Assembly: GCF_047948215.1 (NCBI RefSeq)
Contig: NC_134455.1
Span: 300,346,147-300,410,146 of the forward strand
Origin: Lycorma delicatula
Lineage: Eukaryota; Arthropoda; Insecta; Hemiptera; Fulgoridae
DNA: 64,000 nucleotides
Reading direction: 5' to 3'
Shown: positions 1 through 12,222 of the stretch, one piece after another
How the letters are laid out: each line of letters begins with the position of its first letter
How positions within the stretch are numbered: position 1 is the first letter of the stretch
Notes under the pieces: model-generated
The model's input: only the letters and a program-made list of their open reading frames with translations
The model's database searches: none
Told to the model about the DNA's origin: nothing
Position numbers and translations under genes: made by a program

Positions 1-822
1 CATAAAGTTACTTTGTTTTATCTTATTATATAGACTGTGCATAAGCATATTTTTCTGTATTTGGTATGATTAAATTAAAATCATATTCTTAATTGTGTAA
101 TTAAAATTTAAAAAAAAACAAATAGTAATATATATATATATATGGAGAGAGGGAGAGAGAGATTCCGAATTGTACGGTAATCTCTCGAGAGATGATTCTG
201 TAACAAAAACAAATTCATTAACATAGGTCAGAAAACTATTCCTTAGCGAGTTTCGTCTCGAAAAACATTTAGCCCTGCTTTCTACTTCCTCTGTGAAATT
301 AAACCCTTCTAAAATTCTTGGGGTAGAAATTGAGTGGTAAATTTGGTGCTTTCTAAGAAATGAATAAACGATTTTGAAATTGATCTTTGATGTAAGAAAT
401 AGGATAAAAGTGATTCCAGACCTCTGCCTCACTTAGGTTTGAAGAAAATCAAGGTGAAACACGAAAAAGTTTGGTCGGGAAAGACACTTTTTTAGGTTAG
501 GAATAAAATAATTTTTTAATTAATCAATAATAAAAAAAAAAAAGTTTAATAACATTTGTGGAGAATTTAATTTTGAAAAAAATTATGTAAATTATGTTTA
601 TTAAACATAAATATGAGAAGTTCAACTTTAATTAGAAACAAAATACACAAACTGAATCGGAAAAGTGATACAATTATAAAAAGAACGATTTTCATTAATA
701 TTTGAACAACTTAATGAAAATGAAAGCAAATTGAAAACGTATCAACAACAGAAAAAGTGAATAAAAAATAGCTTTCAAAATATAAAAATCACATTTTGGT
801 TTTTTCTAAAAATTATTAAATA
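1..822. other. AT-rich intergenic DNA with a small microsatellite
   Basis: No coding or RNA gene is supported. The only structure is a short TA run at about 127-143 passing directly into a GA-rich purine run to about 162. The 120-codon open frame on the minus strand here has no recognisable domain and covers this simple repeat, so I treat it as chance. Confidence 0.6.
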
Positions 823-829
823 TCAGAGT

Positions 830-1345
830 GGTTTCTTGATAAAGCTGCAAACATTTCTTGAAAGCAGTTGTTCAATCTGACCGCTGTTCTGTTCAATGCA
901 TAGTTCAGCTCGGCAAATCCATGCTCGTCTAATGGAATCATTATTATTCCTAATAGTAGCTCCAGCTTCTATTATACGACGTCTCATTTCTTCTTGTGTG
1001 CGAAAACGAGTGGAATAGACTAACGACTTCATCCAGCCTCAATCGAAAAATTTCGCTGGCATAAAATCGGGACTTCGAGGTTGCTATTTTACTAGGCCGT
1101 TACGAGCAATCCATTGCTTACTAAATGCTTTATTTAAATGAGTCATCACATCAAACAGTAGTGAGTTAGTACGCCTTCATTGAAAAACCACTTCCACATT
1201 CTATATGAAAGTAGAATATCTTCCAAGATTCCCATCAGATTTATTTGCAAAAAATGCAAGCACCGCTCTCCATTGAGCTTTGTGGTAAGAAAAATGGGCC
1301 TATGAGATTATCACCAAGAAAACCGCACTACAAATTTAACGAAAA
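830..1345 (-). pseudogene. DDE_3 (Tc1/mariner-superfamily) transposase, 3' half, decayed
   Basis: Minus-strand translation in shifting frames shows the end of a DDE-type transposase that would cut and paste its own element. In order: a stretch resembling 'GPIFLTTKLNGE', a degraded second-aspartate block with the HY of the usual DGAPAHY motif, then PRSPDFMPAKFFD ending in the tryptophan-rich 'WMKSLVYST' block, and a C-terminal arginine-rich tail ending in IEQLL. The 69-codon open stretch at 823-1032 is only that C-terminal tail. There are stops just upstream and the N-terminal DNA-binding half is missing. This is the layout of the DUF4817 plus DDE_3 proteins common in arthropods, also seen at 19.1 and 28.7 kb. 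The family call rests on motif order; the subfamily is uncertain. Confidence 0.72.
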
Positions 1346-1554
1346 AGTGCGTTGGATATGACTTATAGCAGTCTCATGGGGATTTTTTCTGCATACTTAT
1401 CTATATAAGTTTTGATTGTTTATGGAGGTATTTCTTTTTAATTTTTTTTTCTTATTCCAAAATTTACAACATTATTTTAGGAATAGCATTCGAATGGACT
1501 TCTTGATAGTCTAAATAACCATTTTCAATTTTTTTTTCTTTCCTTTGGACTACT

Positions 1555-3020
1555 TAAGTATTATGATAAACAGCATTCAACTTATTGAATGTGATTAGTC
1601 TTTCTCGCTGATTCTTTCTTTTTTCTGCTGTCCATGCTAGGCTTTTTAAGATGTTCTTTTCCTATGAAAACCTAACTTCAGTATTCAACGTTGTGAAATT
1701 AGATCTGTCCGGTATATGTTCTTTTAATATATTAAGCTATTTAAGATCTTTCTTGACTTCTTCGAACCATTTCGTTTTGGTTTTCCTGTTTTGAAAAAAT
1801 TAAATATCTGTTTTGTTAATCTCCTGTTTTCCATTCTACACAGATGATCGTAAAATTTTTAAATTTTAATCTTCTTTTCTTCAAAAGACGATCAATTCTC
1901 CCTCGGTTTTCGTATAGATCTTCTTCCTTTCTAAGTTTATAGATTCTTTCCTCTAGAATCGGACCATGAATTTTTCTTAATATCTTTCTTTCTACTTTTC
2001 CAATTTTTTTTTTATAAAGAAATTCAGATCCATTGAAACTGCAAATAAAGTTACTCGCTTATACTTAACATTTTTCGATAATGGTTTTTATTGTAAATTT
2101 GTGCTGTTACAGGATAAATGACTTTTTCCATTTTTGTACTCTTGCTTTCTTGCTTTCTACCACTGGAATATTAGGAGAGAATACTTTTCCAAGGTTTTAA
2201 ATTTAGATGTTCTTTCAATATTTTTATTAGGAGGTATTTTAATTACACTGATTCAGATTTTTCTGTTGTAAATCCATTCCGTTTTATCGTAAAATATTAG
2301 TAGTCTAATCTTATTTTACTTGCACATTTTTCTAATTCTACTAATTTAGTTTTTCCTTCTTCTGAGTTGTTTACAGAGATTATTAAATCATCCACAAAGC
2401 AAGATGATTGGAAAAAAAATATTTATTTTAGTACCAAATTTTACAGAATCATAGATATTTAATTTTTAAGCTTCTTGATCCATTCTCTTATAAACGTTTT
2501 CAAAGCACAATTAAATAATACCGAGGAGAGACCATCTCCCTTTCGTACTCCAGTTTTAGTTTCAAAAAGATCAGAAAGTACTTCTACAAATTTTACTTTA
2601 GAAAAGGTTTCTTTAATAATATTGACAGGTTTTTATCGACTTTAAATTCTTGGAGAACTTGGAAAAGTTATTCTCAATGAATGTAATATAAGCTTTTTTA
2701 TAATCGACAAAATGTTCTACTAGATTTTGGTTTTTAACTTTATAGTTCTGCAGAATTGTTTTAAAACTGAAAATTTGTTCAGCTCAACTTCTTCTTGGTC
2801 GAAAACCGTTCTGATACTCTCCTAATTCATTTTCAAGGATTGCTTGAATTCTATTAAATAGAACCTTGTTCAGAATTTTGTGAGGTTCTGAGAAAAGGGA
2901 GATCCCTCTAAAATTATTGAAATCTACCTTATCGTCCTTTTTATGAAGTGGATGTATAGCGCATTCTTCCATTTATCTAGTATTTTCTCAGCAATCCAGG
3001 TTACTTTAAATATAGTTTCT
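1555..3020 (-). pseudogene. Non-LTR retrotransposon reverse transcriptase relic (RTE-like)
   Basis: The minus strand encodes a decayed LINE reverse transcriptase that would copy its own RNA into the genome. The clearest open piece (2784-2972) holds the fingers block: HPLHKKDD, then NNFRGISLFS, then a leucine-rich stretch ending in GEYQNGFRPRRS. Further along, in shifted frames, come a YKKAY palm A-like block, GVRQGDGLSP-like remains, and the catalytic-type FVDD box at 2387-2398. It ends with a C-terminal region rich in Lys/Arg (LRKEEDLYE, LLKKRRLKF). Stops and frameshifts are frequent. No endonuclease is recognisable upstream, which suggests 5' truncation. The clade call (RTE-like) is by resemblance of the GFRPRRS and C-terminal blocks and is less sure than the RT call. 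Confidence 0.8.
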
Positions 3021-3360
3021 AGTATTCTACCTAATGTATCAGAGCAAAGTTAAGCATCTATGCAACGATGTTATCTTATCCGCTTGCTTCATTGTTTTTT
3101 AATATATTTAATTTATTATTTTTTATTTAGAATTTTGATTATTTTCTTAATCTTTTTTTCCGGTGGTTCCGAAAAGTATGCGTTGTTTATTCTTTTAAAT
3201 GAAAATTTTATTTTTTTACTGATCCGGACTATTTTATATTTCTATTCTTCTATTTTATTAAAGCAATTTTGTTTTGAAATTCCAAATTGAATTTCAAATG
3301 GAAGGCGTGTCCTTATTGATCTTCGGTTGTTCTATTTTATATTTCCTAATTCATCTGTTT
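3021..3360. other. T-rich spacer, no feature seen
   Basis: A T-rich stretch whose 76-codon open frame on the plus strand is a low-complexity hydrophobic read-through (mostly F, I, L). It may include the LINE's upstream flank, but nothing recognisable remains. Confidence 0.5.
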
Positions 3361-3371
3361 TTTGTGTTAAG

Positions 3372-3540
3372 ATTTTGGCAGGGATTTGAATTCAATTTAT
3401 AGGTAGAGCTTAGATCTTTCATCTAGAAGTCCCGTGTTTGAATCTCGATCAGGCATGGCATTTTCAGACACGCTAAAAATCATTCATCTTATCCTCTGAA
3501 GCAATACCTAAGATGGTCCCGGAGGTAATAATTATTACTA
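3372..3540 (+). mobile_element. tRNA-derived SINE (copy 1)
   Basis: A pol III-type B box (TGTTTGAATCTC at 3435-3446) follows a degenerate tRNA-like head containing GGTAGAGCTTAG. Downstream is a tail (ATCCTCTGAAG, then CCCGGAGG) that is shared with the SINE at 52.3-52.6 kb. The A box is poor, so this copy is probably old. The shared tail shows that the two belong to one family or share a recombined 3' module. It would be non-autonomous and depend on a LINE. Confidence 0.62.
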
Positions 3541-4322
3541 CATTAACTTCAATGAAACATTAGATATCTAATCATGAAAATATGATTATATTAATGAATT
3601 ACATAAATAATCTTACTTAAAAAAAGCGTCAGTTAAAAAAGTGAATATTTTTTCTTTAAAACAAAACAGTATTGTTATACGTATTTTTGACAAGTTTTTA
3701 TACCAAAGTTAAAAATTCAAAAGATCAAAGTAAAAATATAAATCTTATAAGGTTGCAAAACAAAAGTTTCTTACAAAAACTCGATAACTTTTACCTAAAA
3801 AGTTCAAAAACTATTTGTATCATAACTATCGTTTTTACGCTATACAGTCACCAAAATCATTGTTCTAAACTCTAAAAATTGGAAAAACCTGAGAAACTAT
3901 TTCTGGAATTTAATATCAATTTCTGCTTAAGTTTTAATTAGATAAGTACTGTTTAAAAAAATGAAAATATTTTTTTACAGAATTCAATATTTTCATACTG
4001 AGTAACATGCCTTCAAAAAAAAACATTTCGTTTAAACTTAAATTACATACTAAAGAAAATTATTATTGATTTATGACCGGTATTTATGATTTTTAAATTA
4101 ATACTATAATTCAAAATACGCATATCTTTTAGAATATGATTTTTTTGCTTTATTTAATTTTAGTTGCCTTTACTATTAAACATTACTTTACAGATTTTTT
4201 TTTTATTTTCAACTCCAAAATATCGTTTTATTGGGGCTTGTATGGTATACAGCAATTGATTAAATACGGTACTTATGACTGTGATGAGAAAAAAAATTGA
4301 AAACCCATCATTTATTATATAA
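3541..4322. other. AT-rich spacer
   Basis: No gene, RNA or repeat recognised. Short open frames are poly-Lys/Asn/Phe and lack motif content. Confidence 0.5.
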
Positions 4323-4645
4323 CTAGCGGTTTTATTCCATTAGTTGTGGCTTCGCTCGCTCTGTATGCCTACTTGCGTTTCCCGTCGCGTTCAGGAATGT
4401 TTAGCCGGTCAAGGATCTCTTCACTCGCTCTTCCCGTCTAGCCAGAACCCCTCTGTGTTCATTTAACTCATGTTTGGGAGAAAATAATAATGATAAATAA
4501 GAATTAAAAATGCAGTTCAGTTTATAAAAACTATCAGTGTATTGTAATTTATTCAAAACAACAGTTTGGTAGTACTGGACCCACTTATTGAAGTTTAGAT
4601 TTCCCATCACGGCTTCGCTCCGGAAACACATAATCAGAATTGATA
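4323..4645 (-). mobile_element. Helitron-type 3' terminus / non-autonomous relic
   Basis: Read on the minus strand, this segment ends in GCTAG followed by T, preceded by GAGCGAAGCC. The same GAGCGAAGC core lies next to the 3' end of the coding Helitron at 60.47 kb. A second GGCTTCGCTCC lies at about 4612. Helitrons end in CTRR (here CTAG) and insert between A and T, as seen here. The matching 5' end was not found, so the extent is a guess and the piece is probably truncated. The 76-codon open frame inside is not a credible gene. Confidence 0.45.
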
Positions 4646-6955
4646 ACTTAAATTGCCATCACAATGTTACGAAATCTCATAAAGATTAATTCAATAATGA
4701 TAGCATACAATAACAAAAATATAAAAACATTTACGTTTTTTACTCCTTAAAAAAGAAAAATTCAAAAAACCCGAATATGATTTGTAGATATTTATCTGAA
4801 GAATATTTGCAGCCGAAATCGGGAGAATAGTATAATCGGGAATAGGGAAAATTTTCAATCCTAATTCAAAAAATTTTTCCTTTCTTTACCCTTTTCGAGG
4901 TCCAATTCTAAAAAAATCTTGAAACTGGCTTTTAGATAGTGAAATGAAGATTAGCCTATACAAACCAAAAATCAAATTGATGTCTTCATTCGTTACCGAA
5001 AAAATAGTAAATTTCATTGTTACTTATTTTAACACTTTAAACTCGGTATTTCTAGAACATTTTTGTGTTATTGAGCACTTAAAAGATAGTAAAAACGTAT
5101 ATACAAATTTTCATCAACTTACCTGCACAAGTTTTTGTTAAGCGTTGATTATAAATCACTCACGATATGTGATGTGTAATCTATATGTGATTTTATACAC
5201 ATATAGATTGGTATGTCACAAATTCAGTTTTTATTTAAGAGATCATTTTTTATTAATCTTACAAAAAAATAATTTCAACCAATATTAATGGCGAGATTAA
5301 TTTCTGTAATATGATAAAATAAGATATATTTTATCAAATAATTACATTCTTCATAAAAATATTACAAAGTATTTAAGGTAATTTGACTACAATAATTTAA
5401 ATGTCGTCTAAAACCTAACGTGATATTTAATATAAAAGCCTTGTAATTTAGAATTAACATTCCAGAAATTTCTTTCTGAAAATATTTACAAAAACATAAC
5501 GCCCTTCATATAAAAGTACATCAATTATATTTTAAACTATTATCTCTTGGCCAAAGGCTATTCTATTTCAGGGATGTAAAATGCGATGAGAGTTAAATTT
5601 TAACATCTGACTCATATTTTAGGTACGTAGCTAACATAACAAAAGACGAGCTGTGGTTTTCCATATTCCCTTCCCTTCTTTAACTTCCGTAACGGTGGAA
5701 GTGTATTTAACCCCAAAAAAAGCTCTTACCTTTGAACAAAAAAAAAAGTACTATTCAGCGGAGGAGTAATCGTAACACGATTTGAATACTACACTCAGCT
5801 ATAAGAGAAAATTACATCCATTTATCCATTGTTATTACAGATCCATAATTTTTATACTTTTTACCACTTAAATTATTCTGATTTTTTTTTTCTTATTAGC
5901 ATTGTCTGAAAATTGATATTATAAGTCATGAGTAAAATTCCGTAATATAGCTGGAAGAAATATTACATTGTATGAAATAAATTAGGTTACAAATTCAACT
6001 ACTGGTACGGTTGGGTTATTACTTGAGTTAATTTGGTTATCTACCAAAAAATTTTATTCATTCATATTATAGAAAAACTGTGATAATAAAAGAAAAATAA
6101 TTAATTAAATAATTTTCTAGGCAACTTTAAAAAATGATTCTTGCAACTAATACATTTCTTCATGAAATAATACCCGTTCTCCATCTGGAACAAAATGATA
6201 AAATTATAAATAAAAATTTCTACGTGTTTTAAATTAATGAAGACTAACTAACGAATCTAAACGGCGATTTGTATACATATATATATTTTTTAAAATTCGT
6301 ATATATCTAATAATTTTGAGATAACGTTTTAAAGAAGTAGGAAAGTTATTTCAGCGATCAGAAAAATGTACTACTTTTTCATCAGTTGTAGGTCAAGAGT
6401 AATCGTAGAAAAACCTTAATAAGAATAGCTAAAAAAAATAAAACAATAATATTACTATGAAAATAAATTTATTATAGTCTATATTAATGCATAAAATAAT
6501 AAATATAACAAATAATAAAATGGAAATCACGTTTTATTTAATTTCATTATAACTATACAAAATAAAACTGTTAAAAAAAACAATAAAAATTATCTGAAAA
6601 GTATTTTAGAATACAAACAATTTATTATTATTATTATAATTAGAAGTTTTTTTAATGATCAGCAGAGAAAATTGGTTTTATTAAAATAAAATATTTCAAT
6701 TTTATTTTAAAAAATATATATAAATTCGAAAATATTGTAACTGGATCGGTATTTTATTGAAAATATTATGATAAGAATAATAGTGGTTTTTTTATGGGAT
6801 AAGTAAGTCGTCAATATATACATATATATTTAAATAAATACCTTACTTTTAATCTATTAATTATTTTTTTCAAGGATGTACATTTATAAATATAAACGGA
6901 TTAAAAAATTAACGGTCTTAATTTATAAAATACCAATCTATATCATTCATGTTTA
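4646..6955. other. AT-rich spacer with one strong hairpin
   Basis: No gene seen. The single notable structure is the inverted repeat at 5178-5209, listed separately. Several A/T homopolymers are present. Confidence 0.5.
5178..5209. repeat. Perfect 12-bp inverted repeat
   Basis: Arms AATCTATATGTG (5178-5189) and CACATATAGATT (5198-5209) flank an 8-nt AT loop. An imperfect outer extension pairs GTGATGTG with GTATGTCAC. It could be the tip of a small foldback element or an old MITE. No target duplication was identified. Confidence 0.6.
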
Positions 6956-6968
6956 TCGATACCCAACA

Positions 6969-6989
6969 ACCATCTGGCTCCCAGATGGT
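6969..6989. repeat. Short perfect hairpin
   Basis: ACCATCTGG and CCAGATGGT are perfect 9-nt arms around the loop CTC, lying just downstream (minus sense) of the LINE fragment at 6.99-7.28 kb. It may be chance or part of that element's 3' region. Confidence 0.5.
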
Positions 6990-7330
6990 GTCCTAGAGAT
7001 GTTTAAACCTAAACGCTCGTTCTGACTTTCTAAACGGGCTACCAGATAAAATGTTATATTTCAAATAAAAATTCAAGTAAGCTTTCAAAATATTTGTTAA
7101 TAATACCACCTTCAGAATTTTATTATAGCGCTTAAGTACAGAAATAATAATTTTTTTTATTTGTAGATAATCCAATTTGTTCATTTCACGAGACGTATCA
7201 TCTAACAAAATACCCAATAAATTTATTCTACGAACAATAACACCAGGTGTACATTCTAACCACGTAATTATCAAGCACATAAATTTCTAATAAAGGTAAT
7301 TTGGTTTGAAATGCTTTGGACTAATACTTA
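6990..7330 (-). pseudogene. LINE reverse transcriptase thumb fragment (Jockey-like)
   Basis: A 95-codon minus-strand frame contains INLLGILLDD followed about 40 residues later by LKAYLNFYLKYNILSGS and then SERAFRFKH. This order resembles the region just after the RT palm of Jockey-type LINEs, where a YLGI(L)LDD block precedes a Y-rich helix and a WG-S-x-x-xRIFxxQK block. No catalytic FADD box or endonuclease is attached, so this is a short 5'- and 3'-truncated scrap. The match is by eye and moderately convincing. Confidence 0.5.
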
Positions 7331-9004
7331 CACTTATATATTTAAAAATCTAAAGCGCTTTGTGATTACATTTGATCAGGTAAAAAATTTGATTATTTAA
7401 GGCGAGATTTATCATTTGAACAAAATATGTTGTACCTAAGAAAATTAGTAAATTTAATATTCTATATTAAATTGATATGTTAATAACTAGAATCTTATTT
7501 TAAAAATAAAACAAGAAAATATATCTGATTTATATTTTATAGAAATACGGTAATTTCATAATTTTAAAGTAAGAATGACTTTTTAAAGAAGAGGAAATTT
7601 TGAAATACATTAGGATGAAATGAAATTTTTGGTAAATGAAATATTACTGCATAAGACATCATATATGTAAGGAGAAAATTAGAATAGAACATATTCCACC
7701 TTGATATGACATCATCGAAAGTAAGAGAGAGAGGGTGAGAAGAAGATGTCACTTATGTCATAAAACCTTCTAATGTGTCTATTTCAAATCGAATTTGATT
7801 AAATTAGTCAGAATAAGATATGAATTCTGGTTAAGCTTTGTAGGCCTACTAGTGACGAATGATAATTAACACCATAAATAAATAACCATGATATACTAAT
7901 TATCTGGTAGTAATGTAATTCAAATATATCTTCAATTTTGTTGCCAAGAAAAATTAACTTTGTAAACACAGCCAAACCATAAATAAAAGAGTAGCCAATT
8001 ATTAACGTCAAAAGAACAAAGAAGATATATCTATAAACAAATAAATATGTAACACATTTTCTCTTCAAAGACTACCATCATTAATAGCTAAAAAAAAAAA
8101 AAATTAAACATCTACTTCATGTACTCGAGTATTACTTTAACGTTTGCTCTTATGTTGTATGTGTAGCGCTAGATAAATACAATCTGAAAAAAATATTTAT
8201 GTACGTATATTCAATTCTTTTAGCTGATTATTAACTTTTAAAAATATTATTTTATAAATTTTGATTAAAATAAAAAAAAAAAAAAAATTAAACCAAAGTG
8301 TACAACACAGATCTTGGTGCAAAATAAAATGTTCCGGATAAATTTTATTAGCGTTAAAAGCAACATGTTAGTGAAAATTTATTAACAAATTAAATTGTTT
8401 AAAAGAACTCCAAGTTATGTTTTATCTATATAAAAGTTCTAAATTTTAAATTATAGTGTCATTTTTTTAATAATATTTATGTGTAAAAGAATTAAAAAAA
8501 ACAAAACTTCCACACATAAATTTACTCATTATTTTTCTTCTAAATATTTGTAAAAAAATAATTGCAATCAATTTTTTTTTTTGTATAGTTTAATGATAGT
8601 TGAACATTCTACATAAATAAATTTTAGATAAAAATAAAACCAATTACCAAAAACCATCTGTAATATTAAAAAAATAAATTAATTAATTTTCTAGTTCTTT
8701 ATAACATTAAAATTTGAGAATATTTTGAAAAATATTTTTATTTAAGATGATTTTTGGAAGCAGGTTTTGCAATTATTAAATAGTTTATTTAACGTCTTTT
8801 ATTTTATTTAAAAGTAAATACACTGCAAAAAAAGCTGTTTGAATGAAAAGCACCACTGTTTCAAGGAACCTGTATAAATATTAAACGTTGATGATAAAAG
8901 AGGGAAAAATTAATAATTAGAAACGTATGCTGAATAAAGAATTGTAATTTCCAAAAATAAAACTGTGCAAATTAAGAGAATATAAAAACGATAATTTGTA
9001 TTCA
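7331..9004. other. AT-rich spacer
   Basis: No gene recognised. The 62- and 86-codon minus-strand frames are hydrophobic AT-rich reads with no motif. A run of about 14 A lies near 8274-8287, which could be the scar of a retroposition, but no body is visible next to it. Confidence 0.5.
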
Positions 9005-9009
9005 TTTTT

Positions 9010-9315
9010 AACAGACTTCAAAAAAGGACCTGTATATATTTTTTATGTTTGTTCGTGCATAACATTTTCCTTTTAATCCGATTGAAATAAATCTTGTTGT
9101 AATCAACGCAGCTGCATTTCGTGGTTCAACCAGATGTTGAAAAGATTTTTAGACAAAAATTCGGTCTGAAAATTGAAAAAACTATTCTTTTGGAGTCAGG
9201 CGGGTATATAGGTAAAATGGATATCCTGATATTATTATGTATGTGTCATGTTAAATGATGTTATTTGGTCTTCTTCTGTAGGACAGGTAATTCGAGTTTC
9301 TGCACAAGATAATGT
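9010..9315 (-). repeat. Dispersed repeat B, copy 1 (inverted relative to copy 2)
   Basis: The reverse complement of this stretch aligns by eye along its length with 51955-52290. Shared blocks include CTTGTGCAGAAACTC, then CTACAGAAGA, then a CAATTTTCA stretch, then GAACAAACATAAAAAATATA, and finally a CTTTTTTGAA end. No protein is encoded that I can recognise. It is most likely a non-autonomous transposon or LINE/SINE tail, about 300 bp. Confidence 0.72.
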
Positions 9316-11536
9316 TGTATCATTAATAAAATCATCAGAAATTGATATCTCATCTTAAACCTTTTAAACTTAATATACATATACATATACATAATATAAA
9401 GTATCGGTAGGGACAATGGGAAACTTATAATTGCAGAACGCTACATGGTCTTGATGTCGGTTCCATTTTTTTTTTTTCTAGTAGTTATTGACTTAATTTC
9501 TAGTAGTGGAAATCCCTTACGTAAGGATTCTTTTTGAGTATAATATTTGTTATTAAATTCAAAATCGTTTTGTCGACGTATATTTAATATAAGAGTGATG
9601 ATACCTTAATAGATTTTAGAACTTCTTGGTTACTTTTTAATTTATTACTACAATTTTCCCTTCCAAATTTTGTCTAATTTTCATCAAAAACAAATTTCAA
9701 TAGTTTTAAGGTACTTATCACTATGCATTTGTAATTATTCGTTTAGATGGAAAAATGGATGTAATGAAATACTTTAAATTGACAATGAATGCAATGAAAT
9801 CTTTCATTTACAAATTATTCCACTTAAATTATCTTTAAAAACAACCAAACGAAAAAAAATTCCTCAAAACTTATTTTTTAAAAATCAGTCTATCTATTTG
9901 ATAAAGATAGAAAGAAAGGTACATGGTTTAGAAAAATTCAAGCGTTAAATTGAATACCTCCTACTTTATTAAAAATCATTAGATACGAAAACTGAATATA
10001 CATGCGTACCAGCTTACACATTAAGTAAAATTACATTTAACGACAGTAGATGTATTTTTAATTATTTCAAAAAAGATAATTTAATCACACTTAACTTTTA
10101 TTATTTCAAAAAGAAAAAAAAAATCAGGTAAATCAATTTTTATAGACAGTTTATGAAATCTGTTATAAAATAATTTTTAGGAGAAAATATTTTTTTTTTC
10201 TTTAAAGTAATATTGCTCCACCAATCATTGATGTTCTTTATTTGCACTTGCACTCCACGTCTCTAGTGCAGTAAGATCTATATCAAACGAAACAGATTAA
10301 GTTGACGCTTAAAGCAACTTTATATTATAGATTCCAGGTTTATTTACTTTATTTATCTCATTTAATATATTTTACATATTAAACACCATAGTATATTTTC
10401 CTTTTTCGAAAATCCGATAAAAATTTCACTAAAGAAGAAATACATTAAGCATAAACAACGCAGTTTTGTTATTATAAACAGTTCCAGTTTTATCCTTTTA
10501 TATGTCAGTTATTTCAAAAGATATGATAGATTTGAATTGTATACTACACAATAAATTTATTTCGTAGATCATATCAGAAATACAACCTCGATTTCGTAAT
10601 TATATGATATTTTATCGTAAAGATGAGACAAATGAAATGATAAGTGAAAAATTCACTTCATGCTTGCTGAAATTAATTTTTAGACTGACTTTAAAAAATA
10701 TGTTATCCGTAAAAAAAAACATACTTTATATTACGAATGACAAAGAACTTTTTATATGAAATTAATGTGCATAATCTTCACCGAAATTACTGTGATGTGA
10801 ATGTGTATTTTTTTACTTTCAGTAACAGTTCGTAAAATTACGAAGTTTATGAACACTTATTTTTATCTTTTGAGTAATAAAAATACCAGCGTATTTTATA
10901 AAATAAAAAGTTTAAAAATTTTATATAAACCATAGCAATCTATCCCCGACTTCCATTCAGATTAAATAATCGTAAAATAAATAGATTTTGTGTTTCTTTT
11001 AAATGTATAATATTGTTGAAAAAGTATAAGAATTATGTATAAAAATATTTTTCATTAAGGAATATATTTGTATTTAAGGATAAATGTTAAGTTTATATTC
11101 GTAAATAACTTTATGAGAAAATATTATTTTAGAAGTTTCAAAGGCAGGTTTACCGTTTACAATACACTCGATTCACTCTCTTCTTTTGAAACGAAAAGAT
11201 TTAGAAATCATATCGTCTTTCATTTTTTAAATATCCAAGTTTTGACATACTCAAATAATTATGTTTTTGTCAGTCAACGAATCTTTAAAAATACACTCCC
11301 AGCTGTCAAAATATAAAATCAAAAATTATTTTTAAATATTTATGTTTTAATATTTTAAAAATAAAAAATTATAAATATGATTTTATAAAAATAAATTTTT
11401 TAAAATACTTCATACCGCCTGTACGTGACACAGCATTGTACAAAAGATTAATTTCCTACAAATCTAAGTATTACAAAAAACTGATTGAAAATGTTATATT
11501 CATATCCTAATAATATAGTATATATATACATATATA
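9316..11536. other. AT-rich spacer
   Basis: No feature supported. A short TATACA-like repeat lies near 9375-9395. The 82-codon plus-strand frame at 11068 has no motif. Confidence 0.5.
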
Positions 11537-11714
11537 TTTTTTTTTTTTTGATGGTGGGGATGGAGGTGGAAATTCATTTACGTACGGAGTGTCGGGCTCC
11601 CACTGATGGTATTATCCAATCACCATCAGCACACTACCGAATAAAACCACCCCCCTTTCTACCAGGACTCGTCCCGGTACCGTTTAACACGTTATTTAAG
11701 GCCGACTCCTCCTA

Positions 11715-12220
11715 CACTAGTCTGAGAAGGCTAGTTTTCAGAACTATCCAGGTCACATTTCTTGGTCCTATGAATGCTGCCGACGAATTGAGCAGCACTC
11801 TCCCAGCTGCTCAAATTACGGACTATCATCGTAATCACGTTGTGCGAGCTCAGTGCTCCGAGATCCACCTCTAGTATCCTTTGATCTGCCATCCACCGAT
11901 CACATTTGAAGGTGGGCTCGGCGTCATCCCGTACAGCGGGCAATAGGGGCAGACGGGGAACGACGTTTTCCCTATGACATGTAGATAAACGCAGAAGTAC
12001 CTGTGACCCGTTAACAACAGGATCACGTGGTACACCATCCCGCTATTCCGTCCACGGTATGACCAAAGGGATAAGGCTTGCGGTCTATCATCTTCTGGTC
12101 TCGTGGTCCCAGGTCCCTTGCCATGCGACAAACGTGCGAATTTGTTCCTCCTTGGCCTTCCAGTCTTCTTCCTTCTTCCATGGGCTCCCCCGGTCTTCGC
12201 CTGCCCCTCGGGCGGAAGGA
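11715..12220 (-). pseudogene. R1-type ORF2 C-terminal zinc-knuckle region
   Basis: Minus-strand frames show YHVILLLTGHRYFCVYLH, then a CPYC pair, then in another frame CDRWMADQRILEVDLG and a terminal RTKKCDL. R1-clade ORF2 proteins end in a CCHC region preceded by an LTGHG-F-xYL block, and this matches that order. The zinc ligands sit in different frames, so at least one frameshift has occurred. About 170 bp of 3' untranslated sequence follow before the poly(A) tail. Confidence 0.8.
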
Positions 12221-12222
12221 AG

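Noticed and set aside
70..432. 120-codon minus-strand open frame
   Set aside because: No domain, crosses a TA/GA microsatellite, AT-rich composition typical of chance frames.
11485..11874. 129-codon plus-strand frame in GC-rich DNA
   Set aside because: Antisense shadow of the R1 element's C-terminus and 3' UTR.
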